From the NCBI RefSeq assembly GCF_004167665.1, contig NZ_SEWE01000053.1, positions 1 to 32,197 of the forward strand: 32,197 nucleotides of DNA, in the 5' to 3' direction. Below are positions 8,565 through 15,849 of the stretch, piece by piece. Each line of letters opens with the position of its first letter. Position 1 is the first letter of the stretch. Source of the stretch: Hymenobacter persicinus (GTDB lineage Bacteria > Bacteroidota > Bacteroidia > Cytophagales > Hymenobacteraceae). A program made the translations under genes and the position numbers. The notes beneath the pieces are model-generated. The model had not been told where the DNA came from, searched no databases, and saw only the letters and a list, made by a program, of their open reading frames with translations.

Positions 8565-9353
8565 TTACAGGGGAAGATGCAGGGTAACGTGGGTGCCCAG
8601 CCCCGAGGCCGACTCCACGGTGAGCTGGCCGTTGAGCAGGCCAGCGCGGGCTTTCATGCCGCCCAGCCCCATGCCCGAGCCCTCGGTCGGCCCGTCGGCA
8701 GTCAGGTCGAAGCCGCGGCCATTGTCGCGGACGCTCAACAGCAGCGTCGCGGCATGGCGCTCCAGGTTTACTTCCACCGCCGTGGCCCCGGCGTGCTTGA
8801 CGATGTTGCCCAGAATTTCCTGCACAATGCGGTACAGGGCCAGCTGCCGGGCTTCGCCCAGTTCTTCTACCGGGTCGAGGGCGGCCTGCACCCGAATGCC
8901 GGTGGCTTCGAGCCGGGCCAGCAGAATCTGCACGGCCTTGAGCAGGCCGAGGCGGTTGATGTTGGCCGGCGAGAGGTTCTGCACAATGTCGCGGATGCTT
9001 TTCACCGTTTCGGCCACGACGTCGCTGGCCTGCTCAGCCAGCTTGGCCACGTCGGCTTCGGCGGTGTCGTACTTGATCTGGTTGATAAAGAGCTTGACCA
9101 CCGACAGCGACGCCCCAATTTCATCGTGCAGGTCGCGCGTAATCCGCTCCCGCTCACTTTCCTGGGAGCCGATGACGGACTTGGTCATTTCCTTTTGGTG
9201 GGCCAACAGCACCTGCTGCAGCCGCATCTGCTGCTGGTAGGCCTTGCGCTGGGCCGTAATCATGATCAGCACAATCACGACGGCCAGCAGCAGCATCATG
9301 GCGATGCCGCCGAACAGCAGGCGGGCAAACTCTACTTCGCTGGGCTTATCCAT
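8565..9353 (-). CDS. Sensor histidine kinase, HisKA_3 (NarL/DegS) type
   Basis: A 262-residue kinase with one N-terminal membrane helix (about 12-33), a short coiled coil (35-65) and no extracellular sensor domain. The phospho-accepting H76 lies in RITRDLHDEIGASLS, the classic HisKA_3 box. The HATPase domain has N183 (EILGNIVKHA), the G1 box DNGRGFD (210-216) and the G2 box GSGMGLGGM (225-233). Because it has almost no part outside the membrane, sensing probably depends on a partner. The 7-TM protein gene upstream overlaps it by 22 bases, which implies translational coupling. The cognate regulator follows 12 bases downstream. Confidence 0.93.
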   Translation of the reverse strand: MDKPSEVEFARLLFGGIAMMLLLAVVIVLIMITAQRKAYQQQMRLQQVLLAHQKEMTKSVIGSQESERERITRDLHDEIGASLSVVKLFINQIKYDTAEADVAKLAEQASDVVAETVKSIRDIVQNLSPANINRLGLLKAVQILLARLEATGIRVQAALDPVEELGEARQLALYRIVQEILGNIVKHAGATAVEVNLERHAATLLLSVRDNGRGFDLTADGPTEGSGMGLGGMKARAGLLNGQLTVESASGLGTHVTLHLPL

Positions 9354-9979
9354 AGAGCGTAGGCGTAGGCGGCGTAAAGCAGGGAATTTACCCCGGCGTG
9401 AATAATCCAGATCTGATAATTCAGGCCCTGGGAATAATTCAGCGCAAAATTAATAAACAGGTAAATAAAGAAAGTAGCCGAAAAGAACACCAGCAGCCCA
9501 ACGGAGGCCCAAAACAAGGGCAGGCGCAGCAGCGAAGCCGTGGCTGGCTCCCGAAACTGCCTATAGCAATAGGTTAGCGCCAGCAGAATAATCACCACGC
9601 TTTCCAGTACCCGGGCTACGTTGTCGATGGCCAGGGGCTGGTGAGCCCGCCAGAGCAGCTCCAACACGGCGCCGGCAGCAAATAAAACAATCCCACCAGC
9701 GGCGGCGCGGCGAATTGTTTTATTTGCTTCCAGCGTGTACAAGCGAACCAGCAGCCCGAGTTCGAGCGTCATGTAGATTGGCCACAAAAACAGGTTATTA
9801 ATTTTGTAGACCCAAAATATTCTCGACACAATTTCGGTGGCCAGGGCGCACCAGACCAGCGCGGCCAACAGGCGCCCCGCCACGGGCAGGTGCCGAAACC
9901 GGTAGCCCGCCACCGCGCTGGCCGCCCCGACCGGGGCTATGGCCGCCAGAATAACGAGCTGCTCACTGGTGTAGGCCAT
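9332..9979 (-). CDS. Seven-helix membrane protein, probable sensor partner of the kinase
   Basis: A 215-residue polytopic protein with about seven hydrophobic helices, near 8-26, 37-58, 62-81, 92-110, 120-139, 153-176 and 187-209. No known enzymatic motif is visible. Aromatic and charged residues sit within helices 2 and 3 (E and R near 49-53, E73). The 3' end overlaps the start of the histidine kinase by 22 bases and the upstream gene ends 19 bases before its start, so three genes are tightly packed. I infer that it senses a membrane-associated or environmental cue for the kinase, which lacks its own sensor domain. Other roles, such as a transporter or a carotenoid-related membrane protein, cannot be excluded. 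Confidence 0.75.
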   Translation of the reverse strand: MAYTSEQLVILAAIAPVGAASAVAGYRFRHLPVAGRLLAALVWCALATEIVSRIFWVYKINNLFLWPIYMTLELGLLVRLYTLEANKTIRRAAAGGIVLFAAGAVLELLWRAHQPLAIDNVARVLESVVIILLALTYCYRQFREPATASLLRLPLFWASVGLLVFFSATFFIYLFINFALNYSQGLNYQIWIIHAGVNSLLYAAYAYALWISPAK

Positions 9980-9998
9980 GGCCCGGGCGGGTGCGGGG

Positions 9999-10706
9999 TT
10001 AGCAGGTGCGCGGGCAGGGCGCGGTCAGATCGAAGTAACCGCTTTCCTCCACGGGAGCCGCCAGACCGGCCACGGGCCCCGCAGCCTGCACGGCGTTGAA
10101 GAGCAGGCCGAAGGTGTAAACAACTTCCTCGGCGGCGGAAGAAGCCTCTTTCGGCACGCCCAGGTAGCGGTGCAGGCCGAAGGAAATGAGGATATCGGGG
10201 GCTGCTTCGAAGCCCTGCATGGCGCTCATAAACTCCTTGACGGGGTAATTATAGCCCTGCAAAAAGCCGTAGATGGTGCCGAACATGCCCGCGTTCAGGT
10301 CGTCCTTGGCGCCTTTGCCCTCCCAATGCTGCATCCACTGCTTGGCCAGCTCGGTGGGCAGGTTACCCGGCTCTCCCTGAATCAGGCTCACGTCCTTGTA
10401 GTTGCCCTGCTGGGGATTGTAATACGGCGTAACCCGCTGGCCGTAGGCATCCTCCCCGAACAGGATTAGGGCGAAGCGGTAGGTACCCTGCTCGTCCTGC
10501 TGGCCCCCGAAACGAATTTTAATCGTGCTGATGCCCATGGTGGAAAACAGCAGATTAGCACTGTCGTAATTCAGCAGTACGCCCACCTGCAGGGAGGATC
10601 CTTTTTTAAAGAAGTCAATTATTTTTTCACTGCTGGCTTGTTCGGCCCAGATGGCCGCCGCGCGGGTGAATTCCAACTCCGAAATCGTGTGTACCAATTC
10701 GCTCAT
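9999..10706 (-). CDS. Unrecognised soluble protein with a C-terminal CPxxC tail
   Basis: A 235-residue protein with no signal peptide or membrane helix. I do not recognise a characterised family. The first half contains a beta-rich stretch around STIKIRFGGQQDEQGTYRF, reminiscent of small Bacteroidota proteins that end in a D-x-x-x-P/C-C-P-x-x-C tail. Here the last residues are FDLTAPCPRTC, so two cysteines close the protein. The middle is rich in Q, G and aromatic residues; the segment near 200-215 is alanine and glycine rich. It is the first gene of the compact run CPxxC protein, 7-TM protein, kinase, regulator, which suggests a role in the same signalling pathway. The CxxxC end could bind a metal or undergo thiol chemistry, but that is only a guess. 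The start ATG is preceded by a long AT-rich stretch. Confidence 0.8.
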   Translation of the reverse strand: MSELVHTISELEFTRAAAIWAEQASSEKIIDFFKKGSSLQVGVLLNYDSANLLFSTMGISTIKIRFGGQQDEQGTYRFALILFGEDAYGQRVTPYYNPQQGNYKDVSLIQGEPGNLPTELAKQWMQHWEGKGAKDDLNAGMFGTIYGFLQGYNYPVKEFMSAMQGFEAAPDILISFGLHRYLGVPKEASSAAEEVVYTFGLLFNAVQAAGPVAGLAAPVEESGYFDLTAPCPRTC

Positions 10707-11083
10707 ACCAGGCTGTTAATTTGAGCCGGCAAGGTAGAAATTATCACGGGCAACGCCACTTGATTTCAGGATATTTTCCGCTTTTTATTAGCCTATTTTC
10801 TGCCGCGTTATTTCTTCATCCAGAGGAATTTCTCCAACCCTACTGCCTATCCTATTATCCTGCAAATAAGATACACCCTGAAATTGACGCAGTAATTTAT
10901 TCTGCGCCATGCACGCGCAACCCAGGAATATTTTTCTAATTCAGCCCTGCACCGCGGTGAACAATTGCGTAAAACTGCTTTCCCGCCGGCTGAGCACAGC
11001 GGCTTTACCGCCTAAACCTGAAGCGTCTACTGGCGCAGCCGAAAAGCCACGACACGCGCCGCACGATAATTCCCGCGCCCGGG
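10707..11083. other. AT-rich intergenic region upstream of the CPxxC/7-TM/kinase cassette
   Basis: A 377-base gap whose left two thirds (10730-10940) is clearly more AT-rich than the neighbouring genes. It probably carries the promoter of the cassette read leftwards from 10706, but I find no exact TAnnTTTG with a spaced TTG on the minus strand. A 10-bp palindrome CACCGCGGTG lies at 10950-10959. No terminator with a T run follows the PAS kinase stop at 11084. A 72-codon open frame on the plus strand (10721-10939) starts with TTG and has no coding character. Confidence 0.5.
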
Positions 11084-12994
11084 CTAGGCGGGACTGTCGG
11101 TAGTAGTCCAGTGAATGGTAAAGGTGGTGCCCTCGCCGATGACGCTGGTCACGGCCAGATGGCCGCCCTGGCTGCTCACGATGCGCTGCACCAAGTACAG
11201 CCCCACCCCCGTGCCGTCGACGTGGGTGTGCTGACGGGCGAAGAGCTGGAACGTGGGGTGGGCCGGATCATCGAGGTGCATGCCCAGGCCGTTGTCGCGC
11301 ACTTCCAGCACGGGCTCCCCTTCAGGGGTGAGGTAGCTGCGCAGGACGATGTGCGGGGGACGGCTGGGGTGACTAAACTTAAGGGAGTTGCTGACCAAGT
11401 TATGCACCACGGAGCGCAGGTTGGCGCGGCTGTAACGCAAGCCGGGAGCCTCCCCTACTTGCACATCGATGCGGGCCCCGCGCTGCATGATTTCGGGTCG
11501 CAGGCCCAGCAGAATTTCTTCCAGCATCAGGGTCATATCCAGGACTTCAACGGGCTCCTGCTGCTGGCGCTGGGTGCGCACGGTGGTGGCCAGGTCGATG
11601 AGGGTGCTGTCGAGCTCAGTGAGAGCCGTGTCCACCATCTCCAGCATCTGGGTTTGTTCGGGGTCGGCGAAGGTGACCGAGCGGCGCAGCTCCTCGAACA
11701 GCCCGCGCAGGTTATTGGTGGGCTGGCGCAAGTCGTGGGAGGCCGCGTACACGAACGTGTCGAGGTTGTGGTGGGCCCGGGAAAGCTCGTCGTACTGGGT
11801 TTGCAGCACCTGACGCAGGCGGTACTGCTCCTCCACGTCGGAGCAGGTGCCAAACCAGCGCGGGCCGCTGCCGTCGCTGAGCTGCCGGGCCCGGATGGTG
11901 TGCCAGCGGTAAACTCCATCGTGGCGGCGGAGGCGGTACTCGCCCTCAAAGTCCTCGCCGCTGGCCACACTCTGCACCCAGCGGCGGGCGGCGGCGGCCT
12001 GCTCGTGCTGGTACAGCAACCCTACCCACCCGGTGGGACCCAGCTCTTCCTTGGTCAGGCCGGTGTAGTCGATGGTAAACTGGTTGTAGTACTCGACCAG
12101 TCCTTCGGCCGAGGCCGTCCAGACCAGTTCGGGAATGCTGTCGGCCAGGAAGCGCAGCTCGGCCTCGCCGCGGCGGCGGGCCTCGCTCAGCTCGCGTTCC
12201 AGGTGCACCTCCGTTAGGGCGCCGTGCCAGAACACGGGCGCATCGGGCGGGTGCACCTCGGGCAGGGCGCGGCTGAGCAGCCAGCGGTACACCCCATCGT
12301 AGCGGCGCAAACGGTATTCGAAGCTCCAGCCCGTGCCGGTGCGGCGGGCGGCTTCGGCCTCGAAGAGCACCCGCAGCCGGTCATCGGGGTGCACCAGCAG
12401 GGGCCAGATGGCGGTCAGGTCGGCGGTGGGCGGCTGGCCCGTGAAGCGGTACCACTGCGGGCTGACGTAAGTGACCTGGCCGGCCGCATCGGTGGTGAAG
12501 GTCATCAGCGGGGCCGTTTCAGTGAGCACGCGCAGACGGGCGTCGAGGTGGCGGGTGGTGAGGGCCAGCTCGTGGGCCCGCTGCCGAGCCTGCTCCTGCT
12601 CCCGCACGTCCACGGCCATCAGCAGCAGGCCCGCCACCCGCCCCTGCTCGTCGTGGTAGGGCTGCACCGAGAGGTCGTAACAGTGCTCCGGGCCGCAGGG
12701 GCAGGCCTTGGCCGTGTGGGCCGTACCGGTGGCGTGGATGCGGGGCAGCATTTCCAGCAGCACCGGGGGCAGCCGGCCGGGGGCTTCGTTGACCAACTGC
12801 CCGGGCTCAGCCGGGCCCACCAACTCGCGCATCTGCTCATTGATAAAGCCGTAGCGCAGGTCGGGGCCTACCAGGGTGGCTACCCCAGCCTGAAGCTGGC
12901 GCAGCATCTGCTCAAATGGAGAAGGAGGTATCAAGGATAGATAGCAACGGGCCACACCAGCGCGCGGGCTAGTGCAGGTGGGGAAACAAACCAA
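11084..12994 (-). CDS. Three-PAS soluble histidine kinase, next to a BLUF photoreceptor
   Basis: A kinase of up to 636 residues with no membrane helix. PAS units lie at about 30-130, 152-270 and 278-392; the second and third carry the PAS_3 signature RLRRYDGVYRW and RLRRHDGVYRW. The DHp box has H420 (AASHDLRQPTNN). The ATPase domain has N536 (NLVSNSLKFSHP), D567 (RDNGLGM) and GTGVGLYLV (594-602). The start is uncertain: ATG at 12994 gives the full frame, TTG at 12934 starts just before IPPSPFEQ, and ATG at 12907 begins right at the first PAS unit (607 residues). A cysteine-bearing insert, CPCGPEHC, sits at 98-105 of the long form in the first PAS. It starts only 46 bases after the BLUF gene stop, so the two are likely co-transcribed. 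No response regulator follows directly; 377 bases of non-coding DNA come next. Confidence 0.92.
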   Translation of the reverse strand: MVCFPTCTSPRAGVARCYLSLIPPSPFEQMLRQLQAGVATLVGPDLRYGFINEQMRELVGPAEPGQLVNEAPGRLPPVLLEMLPRIHATGTAHTAKACPCGPEHCYDLSVQPYHDEQGRVAGLLLMAVDVREQEQARQRAHELALTTRHLDARLRVLTETAPLMTFTTDAAGQVTYVSPQWYRFTGQPPTADLTAIWPLLVHPDDRLRVLFEAEAARRTGTGWSFEYRLRRYDGVYRWLLSRALPEVHPPDAPVFWHGALTEVHLERELSEARRRGEAELRFLADSIPELVWTASAEGLVEYYNQFTIDYTGLTKEELGPTGWVGLLYQHEQAAAARRWVQSVASGEDFEGEYRLRRHDGVYRWHTIRARQLSDGSGPRWFGTCSDVEEQYRLRQVLQTQYDELSRAHHNLDTFVYAASHDLRQPTNNLRGLFEELRRSVTFADPEQTQMLEMVDTALTELDSTLIDLATTVRTQRQQQEPVEVLDMTLMLEEILLGLRPEIMQRGARIDVQVGEAPGLRYSRANLRSVVHNLVSNSLKFSHPSRPPHIVLRSYLTPEGEPVLEVRDNGLGMHLDDPAHPTFQLFARQHTHVDGTGVGLYLVQRIVSSQGGHLAVTSVIGEGTTFTIHWTTTDSPA

Positions 12995-13040
12995 GCGGCG
13001 GCACTAACGGCCCACGATAAGCTAATAGGATACGGCGGGA

Positions 13041-13499
13041 TTAGGGAGCCGAGGGCAACGTGTGCTGATAGGGCTGAGCCGGATCGGGGCCGAAGACGGC
13101 CAACCGCACCAGCTCCACCAGCAGGGCATCGGCAATGGGCAAGGAGGAAGGAGCCGGCGGAATGTGGTGGGGCAGCAAAAAGCCCTGCAGCGCCTCGAAG
13201 CCCTCGGTTGCCAGCGGGTGAAAGGCCATCGACCAGTCGGAGAAGCTGCGGGTTGTGATGGGCTTGTCGATGAGCTTGCGCACGTGGGAATGGCGCCCAT
13301 CCTGAGCAATGCGCGCGAATAAGGTATCAGCAATGGCGTCTTCGCCCTCGAAAAGCTGGGCAATGTTGCCGTGGCTATAGAACAATACGCCGGTGATGCC
13401 GTTGCGGGCATTGTCGTGGCGGCTTTGGTCGAGCAAGTGCTGCAGGTCTTGGTCGGTGAGCGGGCGTACGGCGCGGCTCAGGTATACTACGTGTTTCAT
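13041..13499 (-). CDS. BLUF-domain blue-light photoreceptor
   Basis: A 152-residue flavin-binding sensor. BLUF domains bind FAD and respond to blue light through a hydrogen-bond switch around Tyr and Gln. All residues of the known switch are present with the same spacing as in AppA (Y21, N45, Q63, W104, M106): here Y6 in MKHVVYLSRA, N30, Q48 in NIAQLFEGE, W89 and M91 in SDWSMAF. The GITGVLFYSHGN core (34-45) is standard. After the BLUF fold (to about 95) there is a roughly 55-residue helical, proline-containing tail and no enzymatic output domain, so the signal must pass to a partner. The frame is open upstream to 13643, but the BLUF fold begins at the ATG at 13499 and I use that start. The PAS kinase follows 46 bases downstream and is the obvious candidate partner (inference). 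Confidence 0.95.
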   Translation of the reverse strand: MKHVVYLSRAVRPLTDQDLQHLLDQSRHDNARNGITGVLFYSHGNIAQLFEGEDAIADTLFARIAQDGRHSHVRKLIDKPITTRSFSDWSMAFHPLATEGFEALQGFLLPHHIPPAPSSLPIADALLVELVRLAVFGPDPAQPYQHTLPSAP

Positions 13500-13593
13500 A
13501 TGGTCAAAATACAACGGATTTAGCCGCCCGGCGGTTTGACTACAGTTGAGCTTTTCGCTCCGCCGCAGAGCCCGCCTACTTGAGCAGACCAAC

Positions 13594-13652
13594 ACTGCGG
13601 GCGGTGCCGCAGTAGCCAGGCCGCCCCACCCAGCTGCAGCCAAATGGGGCGG
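13594..13652. other. Two GC-rich hairpins downstream of parE
   Basis: The 181 bases between BLUF and parE contain a perfect 7-bp stem ACTGCGG/CCGCAGT (13594-13600 and 13607-13613, 6-base loop) and an 8-bp stem CCGCCCCA/TGGGGCGG (13621-13628 and 13645-13652, 16-base loop). Neither is followed by a T run on the minus strand, so they are not canonical terminators. They could slow transcription out of parE or protect the mRNA end. Confidence 0.45.
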
Positions 13653-13680
13653 TGCGGTTAGTTACTCGCCTGCGTGAAGG

Positions 13681-15612
13681 CTAGGCGAAGGCCATGTCTT
13701 CCTCGGGTACCTCACTCACGGGCAGCACGTCGGACGTCACCAAATCCTTTTCCTGCCGCAGGTTGTCGATGATAAACTCCTGGCGGGCGGGGGTGTTCTT
13801 GCCCATGTAGTAGGTCAGCACCTGCTGGATGGAGCGGTCCGACTGCAGAATCACCGGTTCGAGCTTGATGTTGTCGCCGATGAACTTGCCGAACTCGTCG
13901 GGGCTGATTTCGCCCAGGCCCTTGAAGCGGGTGACTTCAGGGTTGCGGCCGAGCTGGCGCATGGCAGCTTGCTTTTCCTGCTCATTGTAGCAGTAGATGG
14001 TCGTTTTCTTGTTGCGCACCCGAAACAGCGGGGTTTCGAGGATAAACACGTGCCCGTTGCGAACCAAATCGGGGAAGAACTGCAGAAAGAAGGTCAGCAG
14101 CAGCAGGCGGATGTGCATGCCGTCCACGTCGGCGTCGGTGGCAATGACGACGCGGTTGTAACGCAGCCCTTCAATGCCTTCCTCGATGTTCAGGGCGTGC
14201 TGGAGCAGGTTGAGCTCCTCGTTTTCGTAGACGATTTTCTTTTTCAGCCCGAAGCAGTTCAGGGGCTTGCCGCGCAGGCTGAATACGGCTTCCGTCTCCA
14301 CGTTGCGGCTCTTGGTGATGGAGCCCGAAGCGGAGTCGCCCTCGGTGATGAAGAGCGTGGTCAGGGCCTCGGCTTCCTGCTTGCCCTCACCGAGGTGAAA
14401 GCGGCAGTCCCGGAGCTTGCGGTTGTGCAGGTTGGCTTTTTTGGCGCGCTGGTTGGCCAGCTTCTTCACCCCGGCCATGTCCTTGCGCTCCCGCTCGCTC
14501 TGCTCAATGCGCTTTTTGAGCTGCTCGGCCACCACGGGGTTTTTGTGCAGGTAGTTGTCGAGGTGCTCCTTGAGGAAGTCCAGGATGAAACCACGCACCG
14601 TGGGGCCGTCCTCGCCCATATTGATGGAACCGAGCTTGGTTTTGGTCTGGCTTTCGAATACCGGCTCCTGCACCCGCACCGAAATGGCGGCAATGATGGA
14701 GGCGCGAATGTCGGCCGCGTCGTACTCCTTGCTCTTGTTGGTTTTGGCAAAGAACTCGCGCACGGTTTTCACCACCGCCTCGCGGAAGGCCGCCAGGTGG
14801 GTGCCGCCCTGAGTGGTGTACTGCCCGTTGACGAACGAGTAGTATTCCTCCCCGTAGTCGTTGCCGTGGGTCATGGCCACCTCGATGTCGGGGCCCTTGA
14901 GGTGGATGATGGGGTAGCGCACCGTTTCGGCGTCGGCCTTGCGGGCGAGCAGGTCGAGCAGGCCGTTTTCGGAGTAGTACTTCTGCCCGTTGAAGTTGAT
15001 GGTCAGCCCCGCGTTGAGGTAGACGTAGTTCCAGATCTGGTTTTCGAGGTACTCCGGAATGAAGCGGTAGTTCTTGAAAATCGTCTCGTCGGGCTGGAAC
15101 ACCATCAGCGTGCCGTTGCGCTGGGAGGTTTTCTGGGGCTTGGGGTCCTGCACGAGCTTGCCCTGGGTGAACTCGGCGGCCTTCATCTGGCCTTCGCGCA
15201 CGCTCTGCACCAGGAAGTAGTTGCTCAGGGCATTGACGGCCTTGGTACCCACGCCGTTGAGGCCCACCGACTTCTGGAACACCTTGGAGTCGTACTTGCC
15301 GCCGGTGTTGATCTTGCTGACCACGTCCACGACCTTGCCCAGCGGGATGCCGCGGCCGTAGTCGCGCACCTGCACCCGGGAGTCGGAAATCTTGATGTCG
15401 ATGGTGCGGCCGTAGCCCATCACGTGCTCATCAATGGAGTTGTCGATAACTTCCTTGACCAGCACGTAGATGCCGTCGTCGTAGGCCGAGCCATCGCCGA
15501 GCTTGCCGATGTACATGCCCGGCCGCAGGCGGATGTGCTCCCGCCAGTCGAGGGAGCGGATACTGTCTTCGGTGTAGGCGTGGGGCGCGGCGGGTTGTTC
15601 TTGTTCGGACAT
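13681..15612 (-). CDS. parE: DNA topoisomerase IV subunit B
   Basis: The 643-residue ATPase subunit of topoisomerase IV, partner of ParC (195-3134). The GHKL ATPase domain shows LRPGMYIG (29-36), catalytic E54 with N58 in KEVIDNSIDEH, DYGRGIP (84-90) and GLNGVGTKAVNALS (117-130). The transducer domain follows. The TOPRIM domain has E424 in ITEGDSASGS, PLNC after SLRGK (445-453), and the metal-binding D493, D495, D497 in TDADVDGMH, then GLGEISPDE. Length and the absence of the GyrB insert fit the ParE type. The ATG at 15612 is placed well ahead of the first conserved helix. The first 235 bases upstream separate it from a divergent AI-2E transporter gene. It is the first gene of a minus-strand run leading to parC more than 10 kb away, an unusual separation. 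Confidence 0.94.
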   Translation of the reverse strand: MSEQEQPAAPHAYTEDSIRSLDWREHIRLRPGMYIGKLGDGSAYDDGIYVLVKEVIDNSIDEHVMGYGRTIDIKISDSRVQVRDYGRGIPLGKVVDVVSKINTGGKYDSKVFQKSVGLNGVGTKAVNALSNYFLVQSVREGQMKAAEFTQGKLVQDPKPQKTSQRNGTLMVFQPDETIFKNYRFIPEYLENQIWNYVYLNAGLTINFNGQKYYSENGLLDLLARKADAETVRYPIIHLKGPDIEVAMTHGNDYGEEYYSFVNGQYTTQGGTHLAAFREAVVKTVREFFAKTNKSKEYDAADIRASIIAAISVRVQEPVFESQTKTKLGSINMGEDGPTVRGFILDFLKEHLDNYLHKNPVVAEQLKKRIEQSERERKDMAGVKKLANQRAKKANLHNRKLRDCRFHLGEGKQEAEALTTLFITEGDSASGSITKSRNVETEAVFSLRGKPLNCFGLKKKIVYENEELNLLQHALNIEEGIEGLRYNRVVIATDADVDGMHIRLLLLTFFLQFFPDLVRNGHVFILETPLFRVRNKKTTIYCYNEQEKQAAMRQLGRNPEVTRFKGLGEISPDEFGKFIGDNIKLEPVILQSDRSIQQVLTYYMGKNTPARQEFIIDNLRQEKDLVTSDVLPVSEVPEEDMAFA

Positions 15613-15790
15613 GGAAACCGGAATCTAAATTTGAGGTAAAATAACGCAGAAATTCGGCTATTTCCCGAACTCCACCGTAAGGCGAAAGCACGGGGCCGCC
15701 TGCCGCAACGCAGGGGTCCCCCATCCCGCACTCTTGGCGAATGTAATTAGCATAACCAGTCTTCGAAAAGGCTGGTTCACTGCCGTACGT

Positions 15791-15798
15791 CAAATATA
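15791..15798 (-). promoter_or_regulatory. Possible -7 element for parE
   Basis: TATATTTG on the minus strand (15798-15791) matches TAnnTTTG exactly, but no TTG lies at the expected distance upstream and the leader to the parE ATG would be about 170 bases. On the plus strand TAAATTTG at 15626-15633, with TTG at 15601-15603 (22-base spacer), is an equally loose candidate for the divergent transporter gene. Both are tentative. Confidence 0.3.
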
Positions 15799-15849
15799 CC
15801 GCCTTCTTTTCAGTTTCCCGCCCTCGCACTTTCCCAATTTTTTTAGCCT

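Noticed and set aside
4983..9362. Long plus-strand open frames (595 and 776 codons) opposite the PAS kinase and two-component genes
   Set aside because: They lie antisense to conserved, motif-bearing minus-strand genes and show only G/H/V/L-rich composition without any domain; high GC keeps stop codons rare in this antisense frame.
10721..10939. 72-codon open frame in the AT-rich gap upstream of the CPxxC cassette
   Set aside because: Starts with TTG, AT-rich non-coding-like composition and no motif; the region more likely carries a promoter.
10950..10959. Palindrome CACCGCGGTG upstream of the cassette
   Set aside because: Ten bases, single copy and not placed at a promoter I can identify; too little to call an operator.
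13969..15639. Plus-strand open frame of 556 codons opposite parE
   Set aside because: Antisense to every ParE catalytic motif and without its own; shadow of the codon use on the real strand.
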